Source: Gordonia polyisoprenivorans (lineage in GTDB: Bacteria > Actinomycetota > Actinomycetes > Mycobacteriales > Mycobacteriaceae). From it: a DNA stretch of 64,000 bases. The notes below the pieces were generated by a model. It was given only the letters and a program-made list of their open reading frames with translations. It did no database searches and was not told the origin of the DNA. Location of the stretch: positions 4,402,001-4,466,000 of the forward strand of contig NZ_CP072203.1 in the NCBI RefSeq assembly GCF_017654315.1. The letters are read 5' to 3'. The translations under genes and the position numbers were made by a program. Positions 39,628 to 50,134 of the stretch are shown here, one piece after another (position 1 is the first letter of the stretch; every line of letters begins with the position of its first letter).

Positions 39628-40143
39628 TCACACCAATCCCGCGAGCTTGTAGGCGACGAGCGACCCGGACACCGCGACGTTCAGGCTCGCCCCGCGTCCC
39701 ACCATCGGTATCTCGACGACGTCGTCGAGCACATCGAGGACGGACTCGGGGATACCCGTACGTTCGTGCCCGAGCACCACCACGGTGCGTCGCCGTGCGA
39801 TCGGTAGATCTGCCAGACGCGTTGCGCCCTCGGCCAATTCGACGCCGATGAGGTGAGCGCCGGCATCTCGCTCACGCTCGAGCCACCGGACCGGGTTGCC
39901 GGTGCGATGGATACATGAGCGGCCCGGAACGGTGTTGCCCCGTCGCAGGGCCGGACCCACCCAGTCGTGCGGTGGCACCGCCATACAGGCGCCCACCGCA
40001 TCACAGGTGCGCAGCAGGGTGCCCAGGTTGGCGCCGTGCTGGGCCCACAGAGGCGCCAGAATCAGGTGGCCCCAACAGGAATGGGAGCGGGATCGTCGGG
40101 AACGTCGGAGTTCGTCCGCCCTGCGGACGCGAACGCCGGCCAT
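39628..40143 (-). CDS. SpoU/TrmH-family RNA 2'-O-ribose methyltransferase
   Basis: The 171-residue SPOUT-fold enzyme has the three family motifs: NLGTLLRTCDAVGA (motif 1), VVLGHERTGIP (motif 2) and VEIPMVGRGASLNVAVSGSLVAY (motif 3, as landmarks VEIPMVG and SLNVAVS). Substrate is a tRNA or rRNA ribose. The N-terminus, with RRADELRRSRRSRS, is basic. It is convergent with the SWIM gene. The start is ATG 40143; a TTG just upstream is less likely. Confidence 0.88.
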   Translation of the reverse strand: MAGVRVRRADELRRSRRSRSHSCWGHLILAPLWAQHGANLGTLLRTCDAVGACMAVPPHDWVGPALRRGNTVPGRSCIHRTGNPVRWLERERDAGAHLIGVELAEGATRLADLPIARRRTVVVLGHERTGIPESVLDVLDDVVEIPMVGRGASLNVAVSGSLVAYKLAGLV

Positions 40144-40276
40144 CAACTCAGGTGAGGCGCAGCGCCCCTTTCGGTGATCGACATGGCGACCATGCTAGTC
40201 CACGCAACATGAGGATCCCAGCGCGCTCGAGAACCTCTGGCCCGCGATCACGCAACGGCTCCGGCGTCTCGGATGA

Positions 40277-42092
<1,816 letters not shown>

Positions 42093-42105
42093 CGTCGCCC
42101 GAGGC

Positions 42106-44313
42106 TCACAACATGCAGCTGACGCAACCCTCCACCTCAGTCCCTTCGAGGGCCATCTGGCGCAACCGGATGTAGTACAGGGTCTTGATTCCCTTGCGCC
42201 ACGCGTAGATCTGCGCCTTGTTGACGTCGCGGGTGGTCGCGGTGTCCTTGAAGAACAGCGTCAGGCTCAAGCCCTGGTCGACGTGCTGGGTCGCCGCGGC
42301 GTAGGTGTCGATGACCTTCTCGTAGCCGATTTCATAGGCGTCCTGGTAGTACTCGAGATTATCGTTGGTCATGTAGGGCGCCGGGTAGTAGACGCGACCG
42401 ATCTTGCCTTCCTTGCGGATCTCGATCTTGGCCGCCACCGGGTGGATCGAACTCGTCGAGTGATTGATGTAGCTGATCGAGCCGGTCGGCGGGACCGCCT
42501 GCAGGTTCTGGTTGTAGATGCCATCACGCTGCACCGCCACCTTGAGCTCACGCCAGTCGTCGCGGGTCGGGATGGTGATCTCGGCCTGCGCGAACAACTC
42601 CGCCACCCGATCGGTCTTCGGCAGCCACTCCTGATCGGTGTACTTGTCGAAGAACTCACCGCTGGCGTACTTCGAGCGCTCGAACCCGGCGAACGCCTTA
42701 CCCCGTTCGCGCGCAATGGCATTCGATGCACGCAACGCGTGATAGAGCACGGTGTAGAAGTAGATGTTGGTGAAGTCGATACCCTCGTCGCTGCCGTAGA
42801 AGATGCGCTCACGGGCAAGGTAGCCGTGCAGGTTCATCTGCCCGAGACCGATCGCGTGGGACTCGTTGTTGCCGTGCTCGATCGACGGCACCGAGGTGAT
42901 CGAGGTCTGGTCACTGACGGCGGTCAACCCACGGATCGCGGTGTCGATGGTCTGCCCGATGTCGGGCGAGTCCATGGTCTTGGCGATGTTGAGCGAGCCG
43001 AGGTTGCACGAGATGTCCTTACCCACCTGCGCATAGGACAGATCATCGTTGAACGTCGAGGGCGTCGAGACCTGCAGGATCTCCGAGCACAGGTTGGAGT
43101 GGGTGATCTTGCCGTCGATCGGATTGGCCCGGTTCACCGTGTCCTCGAACATGATGTAGGGGTAACCCGACTCGAACTGCAGCTCGGCGAGGGTCTGGAA
43201 GAACTCGCGCGCCTTGATCTTGGTCTTGCGAATCCGCTTGTCCTCGACCATTTCGTGGTACTTGTCGGTCACGTTGACGTCGGCGAACGGCACGCCGTAG
43301 ACACGCTCGACGTCATACGGACTGAACAGGTACATGTCGTCGTTGTTCTTGGCGAGCTGGAAGGTGATGTCGGGGATCACCACGCCGAGGCTGAGCGTCT
43401 TGATGCGGATCTTCTCATCCGCGTTCTCCCGCTTGGTGTCGAGGAAGCGGTAGATGTCGGGGTGGTGGGCGTGCAGGTACACCGCGCCGGCCCCCTGACG
43501 GGCACCGAGCTGGTTGGCGTAGGAGAACGAATCCTCGAGCAGCTTCATGATCGGGATGACACCCGAGGACTGGTTCTCGATCTTCTTGATCGGCGCACCG
43601 TGCTCACGGATGTTGGACAGCAACAACGCCACCCCACCACCGCGCTTGGACAGCTGCAGAGCCGAATTGATGGACCGCCCAATGGATTCCATGTTGTCTT
43701 CGATACGAAGGAGGAAGCAACTGACCGGCTCGCCGCGCTGCTTCTTGCCGGAGTTGAGGAAGGTCGGCGTGGCCGGCTGGAAGCGGCCCTCCATGATCTC
43801 GTCGACGAGATTGCGGGCCAGTGCGGTGTCACCGTCGGCCAGCGTCAGCGCGACCATGCAGACGCGATCCTCGAACCGCTCGAGATAACGCTTGCCGTCG
43901 AAGGTCTTGAGGGTGTAGCTCGTGTAGTACTTGAACGCTCCGAGGAAGGTCGGGAAGCGGAACTTCTTGCCGTAGGCGTGCCCGAAGAGGAGTTTGACGA
44001 ACTCCCGGTCGTACCGGGCGAGGACCTCGGGCTCGTAGTAGTTCTCCTCGACGAGATAATCGAGCTTCTCGTCGAGGTCGTGGAAGAAGACGGTGTTCTG
44101 GTTGACGTGCTGCAGGAAGTACTGGTGCGCAGCCTCGCGGTCCTTCTCGAACTGGATCTTGCCGTCGCGGTCGTACAGGTTGAGCATCGCGTTGAGGGCG
44201 TGATAGTCGAGCTCGCCCGGATCATGACCCGCCGGAGAGGCGTGCACACCCGACTTGCTGGCCGAGGTGGTGGTGTCGGTGGTCACGTCGGAGACGGATG
44301 CGGTGGGCGACAC
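42106..44313 (-). CDS. nrdE: Class Ib ribonucleotide reductase alpha subunit
   Basis: NrdE is the catalytic subunit that reduces ribonucleoside diphosphates. The 735-residue protein carries HSNLCSEIL and [10 protein letters not shown] with active-site cysteines, the radical-transfer tyrosines near [11 protein letters not shown], and a C-terminal redox pair in GCVSCML. The first 30 residues are serine/threonine-rich and variable. GTG 44313 follows caggagttct. It is 88 bases downstream of nrdI and precedes the mycothiol-type gene and nrdF. Confidence 0.96.
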   Translation of the reverse strand: MSPTASVSDVTTDTTTSASKSGVHASPAGHDPGELDYHALNAMLNLYDRDGKIQFEKDREAAHQYFLQHVNQNTVFFHDLDEKLDYLVEENYYEPEVLARYDREFVKLLFGHAYGKKFRFPTFLGAFKYYTSYTLKTFDGKRYLERFEDRVCMVALTLADGDTALARNLVDEIMEGRFQPATPTFLNSGKKQRGEPVSCFLLRIEDNMESIGRSINSALQLSKRGGGVALLLSNIREHGAPIKKIENQSSGVIPIMKLLEDSFSYANQLGARQGAGAVYLHAHHPDIYRFLDTKRENADEKIRIKTLSLGVVIPDITFQLAKNNDDMYLFSPYDVERVYGVPFADVNVTDKYHEMVEDKRIRKTKIKAREFFQTLAELQFESGYPYIMFEDTVNRANPIDGKITHSNLCSEILQVSTPSTFNDDLSYAQVGKDISCNLGSLNIAKTMDSPDIGQTIDTAIRGLTAVSDQTSITSVPSIEHGNNESHAIGLGQMNLHGYLARERIFYGSDEGIDFTNIYFYTVLYHALRASNAIARERGKAFAGFERSKYASGEFFDKYTDQEWLPKTDRVAELFAQAEITIPTRDDWRELKVAVQRDGIYNQNLQAVPPTGSISYINHSTSSIHPVAAKIEIRKEGKIGRVYYPAPYMTNDNLEYYQDAYEIGYEKVIDTYAAATQHVDQGLSLTLFFKDTATTRDVNKAQIYAWRKGIKTLYYIRLRQMALEGTEVEGCVSCML

Positions 44314-44401
44314 GAGAACTCCTGTGCTTTCGGGTGTGTGGACTTGGCGAAATGGACTGAACCGGATGGGTCGGCCTGGTGCGGATTCGACAGTGAAACG
44401 A

Positions 44402-44887
44402 CTACCGCGACACTGTAGTGAGAGGGTCTGACATGTCCGGGCGGTCGAAGGCGGGACTCGCTGCGAACTCGACGAGACCCTCCCGCACCCGCGAGACGTC
44501 GTGGTCGGTGCCCATCAGCTCGAACCGATACAGGTAGGGCACGCGACACTTACGCGAGATGATGTCCCCGGCGAGGCAGAACTCCTCACCGAAGTTCGTG
44601 TTACCCGCGGCGATCACCGCGCGAATCCACGATCGGTTGTCGGGGTTGTTGAGGAACTTGATGACCTGCTTGGGAACGAATCCCCCGCCGACCGCGGTCG
44701 ACGACGACTTGCCGCCGCCGTAGGTCGGACAGATGAGCACGAACGGTTCGTCGACGCGAAACGATTCGATGCTGGCCCGATCGACGACGGGAATCCGCAT
44801 CGAGCGCAGCCCCAGCTTACGCACGAAGCGGTGGGTGTTCTCCGACACGGAGGAAAAGTAGACGACCAGTGGCGCGGTGCCCGTCAT
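44402..44887 (-). CDS. nrdI: NrdI flavodoxin-like activase
   Basis: NrdI is a flavodoxin-like protein that delivers oxidant for assembly of the NrdF manganese-tyrosyl cofactor. The 161-residue product has [18 protein letters not shown] at the phosphate-binding loop (landmark [10 protein letters not shown]) and ICPTYGGG plus [16 protein letters not shown], both family signatures. ATG 44887 begins [12 protein letters not shown] 44896 is the alternative. Upstream lies a hairpin that partly separates it from nrdH. Confidence 0.93.
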   Translation of the reverse strand: MTGTAPLVVYFSSVSENTHRFVRKLGLRSMRIPVVDRASIESFRVDEPFVLICPTYGGGKSSSTAVGGGFVPKQVIKFLNNPDNRSWIRAVIAAGNTNFGEEFCLAGDIISRKCRVPYLYRFELMGTDHDVSRVREGLVEFAASPAFDRPDMSDPLTTVSR

Positions 44888-44911
44888 CTGTCTCACCCCT
44901 ACCGAGTCCGA

Positions 44912-44969
44912 TGAACGCTGTGCCTGTTTGACGCTATGTCTGTTGAACGCTGTCTCTATTGAACGCCGC
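44912..44969. repeat. Tandem direct repeats between nrdH and nrdI
   Basis: About three and a half copies of a 15-17 base unit near tgaacgctgtctctatt run head to tail just upstream of the nrdI start. The copies differ by small substitutions. They have no coding role and could bind a regulator or affect the leader. Confidence 0.65.
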
Positions 44970-44995
44970 GATCACACGAAGAATTTCGGTGGTCC

Positions 44996-45033
44996 GGTTG
45001 CCTGCCCCGGTGGGTCGCACGGGGCAGGCAACC
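44996..45033. terminator. 14-bp perfect hairpin between nrdH and nrdI
   Basis: Arms ggttgcctgccccg (44996-45009) and its complement (45020-45033) enclose a 10-base loop, 75 bases after the nrdH stop. It resembles an intrinsic terminator or attenuator and would lower nrdIEF expression relative to nrdH. Confidence 0.7.
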
Positions 45034-45108
45034 GCGCACATGGCTGCATGTCGGCCCGCCTGCGGTTCGATCCCGACTTCCCCTCCGGATCGAACGAGCG
45101 CGGCCGGC

Positions 45109-45342
45109 TCAGGCAGCGTTGGCGGCGAGCGCCTTGATGCGGTCGGGGCGGAATCCCGACCAGTGGTCATCGCCGACCACGACCACCGGCGCCTGCAGGT
45201 AGCCCAGGGCCATCACGTAGTCGCGGGCCTCGTCGTCGGCGCTGATGTCGACGACCTCATAGGACAGCCCGTGCTTGTCGAGCGCCTTGTAGGTCGCATT
45301 GCACTGCACGCATGCCGGCTTGGTGTAGACGGTGATGGCCAT
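45109..45342 (-). CDS. nrdH: Glutaredoxin-like NrdH redoxin
   Basis: NrdH is the electron donor to NrdE. The 77 residues contain the redox motif CVQC (11-14) and the C-terminal VVVVGDDHWSGFRPDRIKAL, typical of NrdH (landmark HWSGFRPD). It is the first gene of the group. Upstream, a NrdR-box-like palindrome lies 164 bases before the ATG. Confidence 0.97.
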   Translation of the reverse strand: MAITVYTKPACVQCNATYKALDKHGLSYEVVDISADDEARDYVMALGYLQAPVVVVGDDHWSGFRPDRIKALAANAA

Positions 45343-45716
45343 TGATGAACGCTCCTCGGGTCACGTGATGATCGGCAGATGCTCGTCTGAACGGTGGCGG
45401 TGGGTTCGGTTTTCCAGCGTGAAGAACGTGACGCAGATCACCACATCTTGCCCTCACCCGCGGCCTCTGACGCCTCTGTGCATCTCGGCCCTGCTGGTGG
45501 TGAGAACACTACACCTAGTGCCTGACATTTCAGAGCACCCCAAGAAGTTGTGAATCACATTCATGAAACTCGCAGGTCGCGATGCATGCAGAATCGCGAA
45601 TCCCGGCGTGTTGCGTTGCAGCCGGGCGTGTCGCGTTTGCGCGTCCCTCCGATCACCTACTCACTCCCACAGACCACCGACACCCCCACCGCCCACCGCG
45701 AGCGGACACGCGACGA
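45343..45716. other. 374-bp intergenic region upstream of nrdH
   Basis: No gene is supported here. It holds the nrdH promoter region with a NrdR-box-like site and otherwise shows no repeat or hairpin that I can support. The right-hand 120 bases are C-rich and free of palindromes; they precede the end of the flavin reductase gene. Confidence 0.6.
45506..45521. promoter_or_regulatory. NrdR-box-like operator
   Basis: The 16-mer acactacacctagtgc has inverted cacta/tagtg halves with the layout of boxes bound by NrdR, the repressor of nucleotide reductase genes. NrdR normally uses two boxes; I find only one good copy. Confidence 0.55.
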
Positions 45717-46286
45717 TCACACGCGGGCAGGCACCTGCTCGGCCAGGACGCGCACGGCCGCACCCACTCCGTCGACGACGTCGGCGGGGAGCGCACCATC
45801 ATCGAGCCCGGCCGTTCGGATTCCGAAGTCCACTTCTTCGACGACACGACCGCCGGCGATGCCGACCGATTTGCGGGTGTCCTCGCGCGACCAGGTCCCT
45901 GCGTACCGTCCCAGCGCGGCACCGATGACGCCGACCGGCTTGTCCTTGAGCGCGCCATCTCCGTACGGCCGCGACAGCCAGTCGATGGCGTTCTTCAACA
46001 CGGCCGGGGTGGAGCCGTTGTACTCGGGTGTGGCCAGCAGAACCGCGTCGGCCGCTCCGACCTGCGCGCGCAGTCGCGCCACGGCGGGATCGAGATCACC
46101 GGCCTCCGATCCGGTCGCGGTATCGAGGTCTTCGTTGTAAAACGGCAGCTGGTCAAGGCCGTCGATCAGGGTCACCGCCACGCCGTCGGGCGCACTGTCG
46201 ACCGCGGCCCGCGCCAACCGGCGATTGATCGAATCCCGACGCAGACTCCCTACCAGCGCCACCACATGAACGGTCGAATCGGACAC
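45717..46286 (-). CDS. NADPH-dependent FMN reductase family protein (Rv3054c-like)
   Basis: This 189-residue flavodoxin-fold reductase has VALVGSLRRDSINRRLA at the FMN phosphate loop (landmark GSLRRDSINR) and LLATPEYNGSTPAVLKNAIDWLSRP (landmark PEYNGSTP) at the isoalloxazine site. Members reduce quinones, chromate or azo compounds. It is divergent from a TetR gene across a gap with two touching palindromes, the arrangement of Rv3054c-Rv3055. It is likely repressed by that TetR protein. Confidence 0.9.
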   Translation of the reverse strand: MSDSTVHVVALVGSLRRDSINRRLARAAVDSAPDGVAVTLIDGLDQLPFYNEDLDTATGSEAGDLDPAVARLRAQVGAADAVLLATPEYNGSTPAVLKNAIDWLSRPYGDGALKDKPVGVIGAALGRYAGTWSREDTRKSVGIAGGRVVEEVDFGIRTAGLDDGALPADVVDGVGAAVRVLAEQVPARV

Positions 46287-46313
46287 GACATCTCCTCCTA
46301 CACTCGGGTATCA

Positions 46314-46328
46314 GTTGATAGAATCAAC
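46314..46328. promoter_or_regulatory. Palindrome 1 in the FMN reductase/TetR promoter
   Basis: The sequence gttgatagaatcaac has perfect 6-base arms around three bases. It lies 28 bases upstream of the reductase start and touches a second palindrome. Confidence 0.6.
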
Positions 46329-46342
46329 CGGACCACGGTCCG
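46329..46342. promoter_or_regulatory. Palindrome 2 in the FMN reductase/TetR promoter
   Basis: The sequence cggaccacggtccg has perfect 6-base arms around two bases. It is joined directly to palindrome 1 and differs from it in sequence, so one or two regulators may bind. Confidence 0.6.
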
Positions 46343-46380
46343 AATATTTCTGTCACAACGCCGAGAGTTAGGTACATCAC

Positions 46381-47007
46381 GTGTCCGAGCCGGAGCACAA
46401 CGCACTGTCTCTGCGCCTGTCCGGCACCGGCGAACCCGAACGCGCCGACGCCGCGCGCAATCGCCGCCTACTGCTCGCCGCCGCACAGACGCTCATCGAC
46501 ACCCGCGGCGCCGCGGGAGTGACGATGGATGCCGTCGCGGCGGCCGCAGGCGTCGGCAAGGGAACGGTGTTCCGTCGATTCGGCAGTCGTACCGGTTTGA
46601 TGCACGCGTTACTCGACCACTCCGAATCCGAGCTCCAGCAGGCCTACCTCTCCGGTCCCGAGCCCCTCGGCCCCGGGGCGCCACCACTCGACCGCCTGCT
46701 CGCCTACGGGCGGGCACGACTGAAGATGACCGTGGACCATCTCGACGTCCTTCTCGAAGCCGGCGCCGACAGCGGCGAGTTCATGAAACACCCCGTCTGG
46801 CGTGCCTCCACCCAGCATGTGCAGATCCTGCTGCGCCAGTTGGGTTTCGGAGATGACGTCCACACCGTGGCCATCGCGGTACAGGCACCGCTGGCAGCAT
46901 CGTCGGTGCAACATCTCACCGACACCGTGGGACTCGACATCGCCACCATCACCGATCAGTGGGAACGCATGGTGCGCACCCTCGCCGCCGGCTGCGCCAC
47001 CAACTGA
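46381..47007 (+). CDS. TetR/AcrR family regulator (Rv3055-like)
   Basis: The 208-residue repressor has a TetR helix-turn-helix at about 20-70, with VTMDAVAAAAGVGKGTVFRRFGSR as the core (landmarks TMDAVAAAAGVG and TVFRRFGSR). The C-terminal domain is helical. The GTG start is 39 bases from the second palindrome. It is divergent from the flavin reductase and very likely controls it. Confidence 0.9.
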   Translation: MSEPEHNALSLRLSGTGEPERADAARNRRLLLAAAQTLIDTRGAAGVTMDAVAAAAGVGKGTVFRRFGSRTGLMHALLDHSESELQQAYLSGPEPLGPGAPPLDRLLAYGRARLKMTVDHLDVLLEAGADSGEFMKHPVWRASTQHVQILLRQLGFGDDVHTVAIAVQAPLAASSVQHLTDTVGLDIATITDQWERMVRTLAAGCATN

Positions 47008-47122
47008 CCGCGCCGGTGACGACCGCGGATTGTTCGCCGACGGCATCGTCGGGGAGCATCCTCGACGCGCGCGAGCGCCCTGATCCCCTTAGCCTGTAGT
47101 GGTTCTGCGGGAAGGAAGTGTC

Positions 47123-48286
47123 GTGAAGGCTGTCATCATCGGGGCCGGTATGGGTGGACTCAGCGCGGCGATCGCGCTCAAACAACTCGGCATCGAGGTC
47201 GAGGTATTCGAGCAGGTCACCGAGAACAAGCCGGTCGGAGCGGCGATCTCGGTGTGGTCCAACGGTGTCAAGTGCCTCAATCACCTCGGACTCGAGCGGG
47301 AGGTTGCAGAGCTCGGCGGCATCGTCGAGACGATGAGCTATGTCGAGGCCAAGACCGGTGACACCATGTGTCGCTTCTCGATGCAGCCACTCATCGATGA
47401 GGTCGGGCAACGCCCCTACCCGGTGGCACGCGCCGAACTCCAACTGATGCTGATGACGGCCTACGGGATCGACGACATCCGTTTCGGCAAGAAGATGACC
47501 TCGGTCAGCGGCGGCTCAGACAGTGCCACAGTCGAATTCGCCGACGGCACCACGGTTTCCGCGGACCTGGTCATCGGTGCCGACGGCGCCAAATCGTTGA
47601 CCCGCGAATATGTTCTCGGCGGACCGGTCACCCGCCGCTACGCGGGATATGTGAACTTCAACGGACTCGTTGCGATCGATGAGAAGATCGGACCCGCCAC
47701 CGAGTGGACCACCTATGTCGGCGACGGCCGCCGGGTATCGGTGATGCCGGTGGCCGGTGACCGGTTCTACTTCTTCTTCGATGTCCCGATGCCCGAGGGC
47801 GTGCCGTACGAACGGGGCAGCGCCCGAGAGATTCTCGCCGCCGAGTTCGCCGACTGGGCGCCCGGGGTACAGACGCTGATCGCCGCCCTCGACCCGGCGA
47901 CGACCAATCGCGTCGAGATCCTCGACCTCGACCCCTTCCACACCTGGGTCAAGGGCCGGGTCGCGGTCCTCGGCGACGCCGCACACAACACCACCCCCGA
48001 TATCGGACAGGGCGGGTGCTCGGCGATGGAGGACGCCGTCGCACTGCAGTACGCGTTCCGCGACCATCCCGACGACGTATCCGCAGCGCTCGCCGCCTAC
48101 CAGGAGGCGCGCACCGAACGCGCGGGCGAACTCGTGTTGCGGGCCCGCAAACGCTGCGACGTCACCCATGCCAAGGACCCGGAGAAGACCGCGCAGTGGT
48201 ATCGCGAACTGCGGGAAGAGGACGGCACCAACGTCATCCGCGGGATCGTCGGCAACATCATGGGCGGTCCGGTCACCCCGGTCTGA
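47123..48286 (+). CDS. hpxO: FAD-dependent urate hydroxylase (HpxO-like)
   Basis: HpxO converts urate to 5-hydroxyisourate with NADH and oxygen in purine breakdown. The 387-residue product starts at the GTG behind ggaagga and has the FAD dinucleotide motif GAGMGG (7-12), then PVGAAISVWSNGVKCL, a stretch very like the Klebsiella enzyme, and VLGDAAHNTTPDIGQGG, the second FAD motif. No other purine catabolic genes are next to it. Other class A flavin monooxygenases are the alternative, but the match over ISVWSNGVKCLNHLG is strong. Confidence 0.85.
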   Translation: MKAVIIGAGMGGLSAAIALKQLGIEVEVFEQVTENKPVGAAISVWSNGVKCLNHLGLEREVAELGGIVETMSYVEAKTGDTMCRFSMQPLIDEVGQRPYPVARAELQLMLMTAYGIDDIRFGKKMTSVSGGSDSATVEFADGTTVSADLVIGADGAKSLTREYVLGGPVTRRYAGYVNFNGLVAIDEKIGPATEWTTYVGDGRRVSVMPVAGDRFYFFFDVPMPEGVPYERGSAREILAAEFADWAPGVQTLIAALDPATTNRVEILDLDPFHTWVKGRVAVLGDAAHNTTPDIGQGGCSAMEDAVALQYAFRDHPDDVSAALAAYQEARTERAGELVLRARKRCDVTHAKDPEKTAQWYRELREEDGTNVIRGIVGNIMGGPVTPV

Positions 48287-48345
48287 ACGCCGCCGGGGAT
48301 AACGATGCCGATCGGCCGCGTCGGATCCCGCTCGGACGGCAGGCC

Positions 48346-49851
48346 CTAACCGGCCGGCACGGCGACCGGTGCGCCGGCCGGGTCGGCGGCGATGGCATCG
48401 TGGGCGACGAGCGCATCGTGGCGCGACAGCGTCGGCCCCGGCGTGAGCAGTGAGACCACCGACCACGGTGCCAGCGCCGGAGCGTCACCGAGACCCAGGA
48501 TCCGGCCGGTGGCCACATCCGCGACGCCGAACCGAATGCCCGAATCATTCAGGTAGAACAGCGATTCGGACCGGGTACTGTCCGGCTCGTTGCCGGTGAC
48601 ACGGAGGTACTCACCCGATCCCGGGCGGAGGAAGACCTCGTCGATGCCGGGGCCGCTGCCATCGGCACTGGCCAGCGCGACCGGACGCTGCGACGAGACG
48701 ATCGGTAATCCGCGACCGAACAACATCGAGGTGGCTGCGTGCGGGTCGTCGGCACCTCGGTCCCACGTCGTACACAGCGTCGGCGCCGCCGACACGTCCA
48801 CCAGATGCGGTGGACGAGAGGGGAACTCGCCGACCGGCAAGGTGGTGGCGGTGTGCGGCACCGCATTGACGACGGCCGGCGCCACCGTCATCACCTCTGC
48901 GGCACCGCCGTCCTCGGCGAGACGCAGCATCTCCGCGGTGGCCGCCCCGACGGGCTGAACCGCACCGGAGAGCACCGCGTAATAGTGTGCGGCACCATCG
49001 ATCCCGACGGTGCGCACCACCGAACCGGTCCGCACACCCGGCGCCGAGATCACCGGCACACCCGTGGTGGCCAGATCGGGTACTCGCAGCGGCGCCACCT
49101 CCGGCACCGAGTTGAGCAGTCCGGTACTGACCGAACGCACCGTGGCCCCCTCGAGTCCGAATGCCCGCATGACCGCCGGGTCCGCGGTGTCGACCTCGGC
49201 GCGCACCGGCATCGACCTGTCCCCGCGCCGGAGCGTGTACAGCAGGAAGGTCGAACGGCCGTCGGAGGCGAGTACCGCATCGTCCGGTGCGCCCGTGCGG
49301 AATCGGTCACCGAGCACCGGCCTCTCCCCGATCACCGCCAGCCGTACCGAATGCGGCCCATCCGTCCGGCCGGCCGGTTGTCGGTCGGCGATCCGGTCGC
49401 ACACACTCCACGTCGACGTCCCCGGGTGTGCCGATCCCGGCAGCCCGGCGGGCGCACCCGGGATGCCCAGGAGGGCACCACGCGGATAGCCCGACAACTT
49501 GCGGTCGCTGACCGAGGTCGGCGCGGCGTCGTCGCCGACGATCAGGCGCGCCGAGGCGAGATTCAGCACAGGATGCAAGGTCTCGTCGATCACCACGAAC
49601 AGACCGCCGCTGTTCTTGCTCACCAGGATCGCCGACTTGCCCACGCTGCCCTGTGGTTTCACCAGCCCCCAGATCCCGAAGCCGGCCAACGCCAGCAATG
49701 CCAACACCGTTCCGAGTACCAGTGCCCGCATCTGCGAGCGCATCGGATCGTGCAGCATCCGGGCATCACGGCGGACCAGGGCGTGCTCGAGTCTGCTCAG
49801 CAGAAACCGGTAGCCGTTGACCTGAGCCTTCGTGGTGAGTTGCCGCGCCAC
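48346..49851 (-). CDS. eccB: Type VII secretion core protein EccB
   Basis: EccB is a membrane and cell-envelope part of ESX secretion channels. The 501 residues begin RQLTTKAQVNGYRFLLSRLEHALVRRD, the conserved cytoplasmic N-terminus (landmark RFLLSRLEHALVRRD), then one membrane helix (42-63) and a large extracytoplasmic domain with pairs of cysteines (TWSVCDRI, PTLCTTWD). The GTG at 49851 follows agggaggggatc. It is divergent from an eccE gene, with no eccC, eccD, mycP or esx genes nearby. Whether it is functional in an ESX machine encoded elsewhere is open. Confidence 0.93.
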   Translation of the reverse strand: MARQLTTKAQVNGYRFLLSRLEHALVRRDARMLHDPMRSQMRALVLGTVLALLALAGFGIWGLVKPQGSVGKSAILVSKNSGGLFVVIDETLHPVLNLASARLIVGDDAAPTSVSDRKLSGYPRGALLGIPGAPAGLPGSAHPGTSTWSVCDRIADRQPAGRTDGPHSVRLAVIGERPVLGDRFRTGAPDDAVLASDGRSTFLLYTLRRGDRSMPVRAEVDTADPAVMRAFGLEGATVRSVSTGLLNSVPEVAPLRVPDLATTGVPVISAPGVRTGSVVRTVGIDGAAHYYAVLSGAVQPVGAATAEMLRLAEDGGAAEVMTVAPAVVNAVPHTATTLPVGEFPSRPPHLVDVSAAPTLCTTWDRGADDPHAATSMLFGRGLPIVSSQRPVALASADGSGPGIDEVFLRPGSGEYLRVTGNEPDSTRSESLFYLNDSGIRFGVADVATGRILGLGDAPALAPWSVVSLLTPGPTLSRHDALVAHDAIAADPAGAPVAVPAG

Positions 49852-50134
49852 GCGATCCCCTCCCTGCGCACACGTCGGTGTCGATACCCACTTTGGTCGA
49901 AACCCACGTGGTCGATACCGCTTGGTCATTACCCCGTTTGGACGCACCCCACATCCATTCGGTTCCCCCTGTGGACTACCGATTCACCGATCCATCTCCT
50001 CGGCGATTTGTGCGGTTTGGGTAGTACCCTAACCGATACGCGTGGATCGGCTCGGCCTGCTGGTGGACGTCGACCGTGGCAAGTGGGGCCGGGCGCCGAT
50101 ACGTCGGGGGTGACAGATCGAACGGGGGGCACGG

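Noticed and set aside
44912..44969. A CRISPR-like array in the nrdH-nrdI gap
   Set aside because: The units are short, contiguous and without spacers, so this is a tandem repeat.
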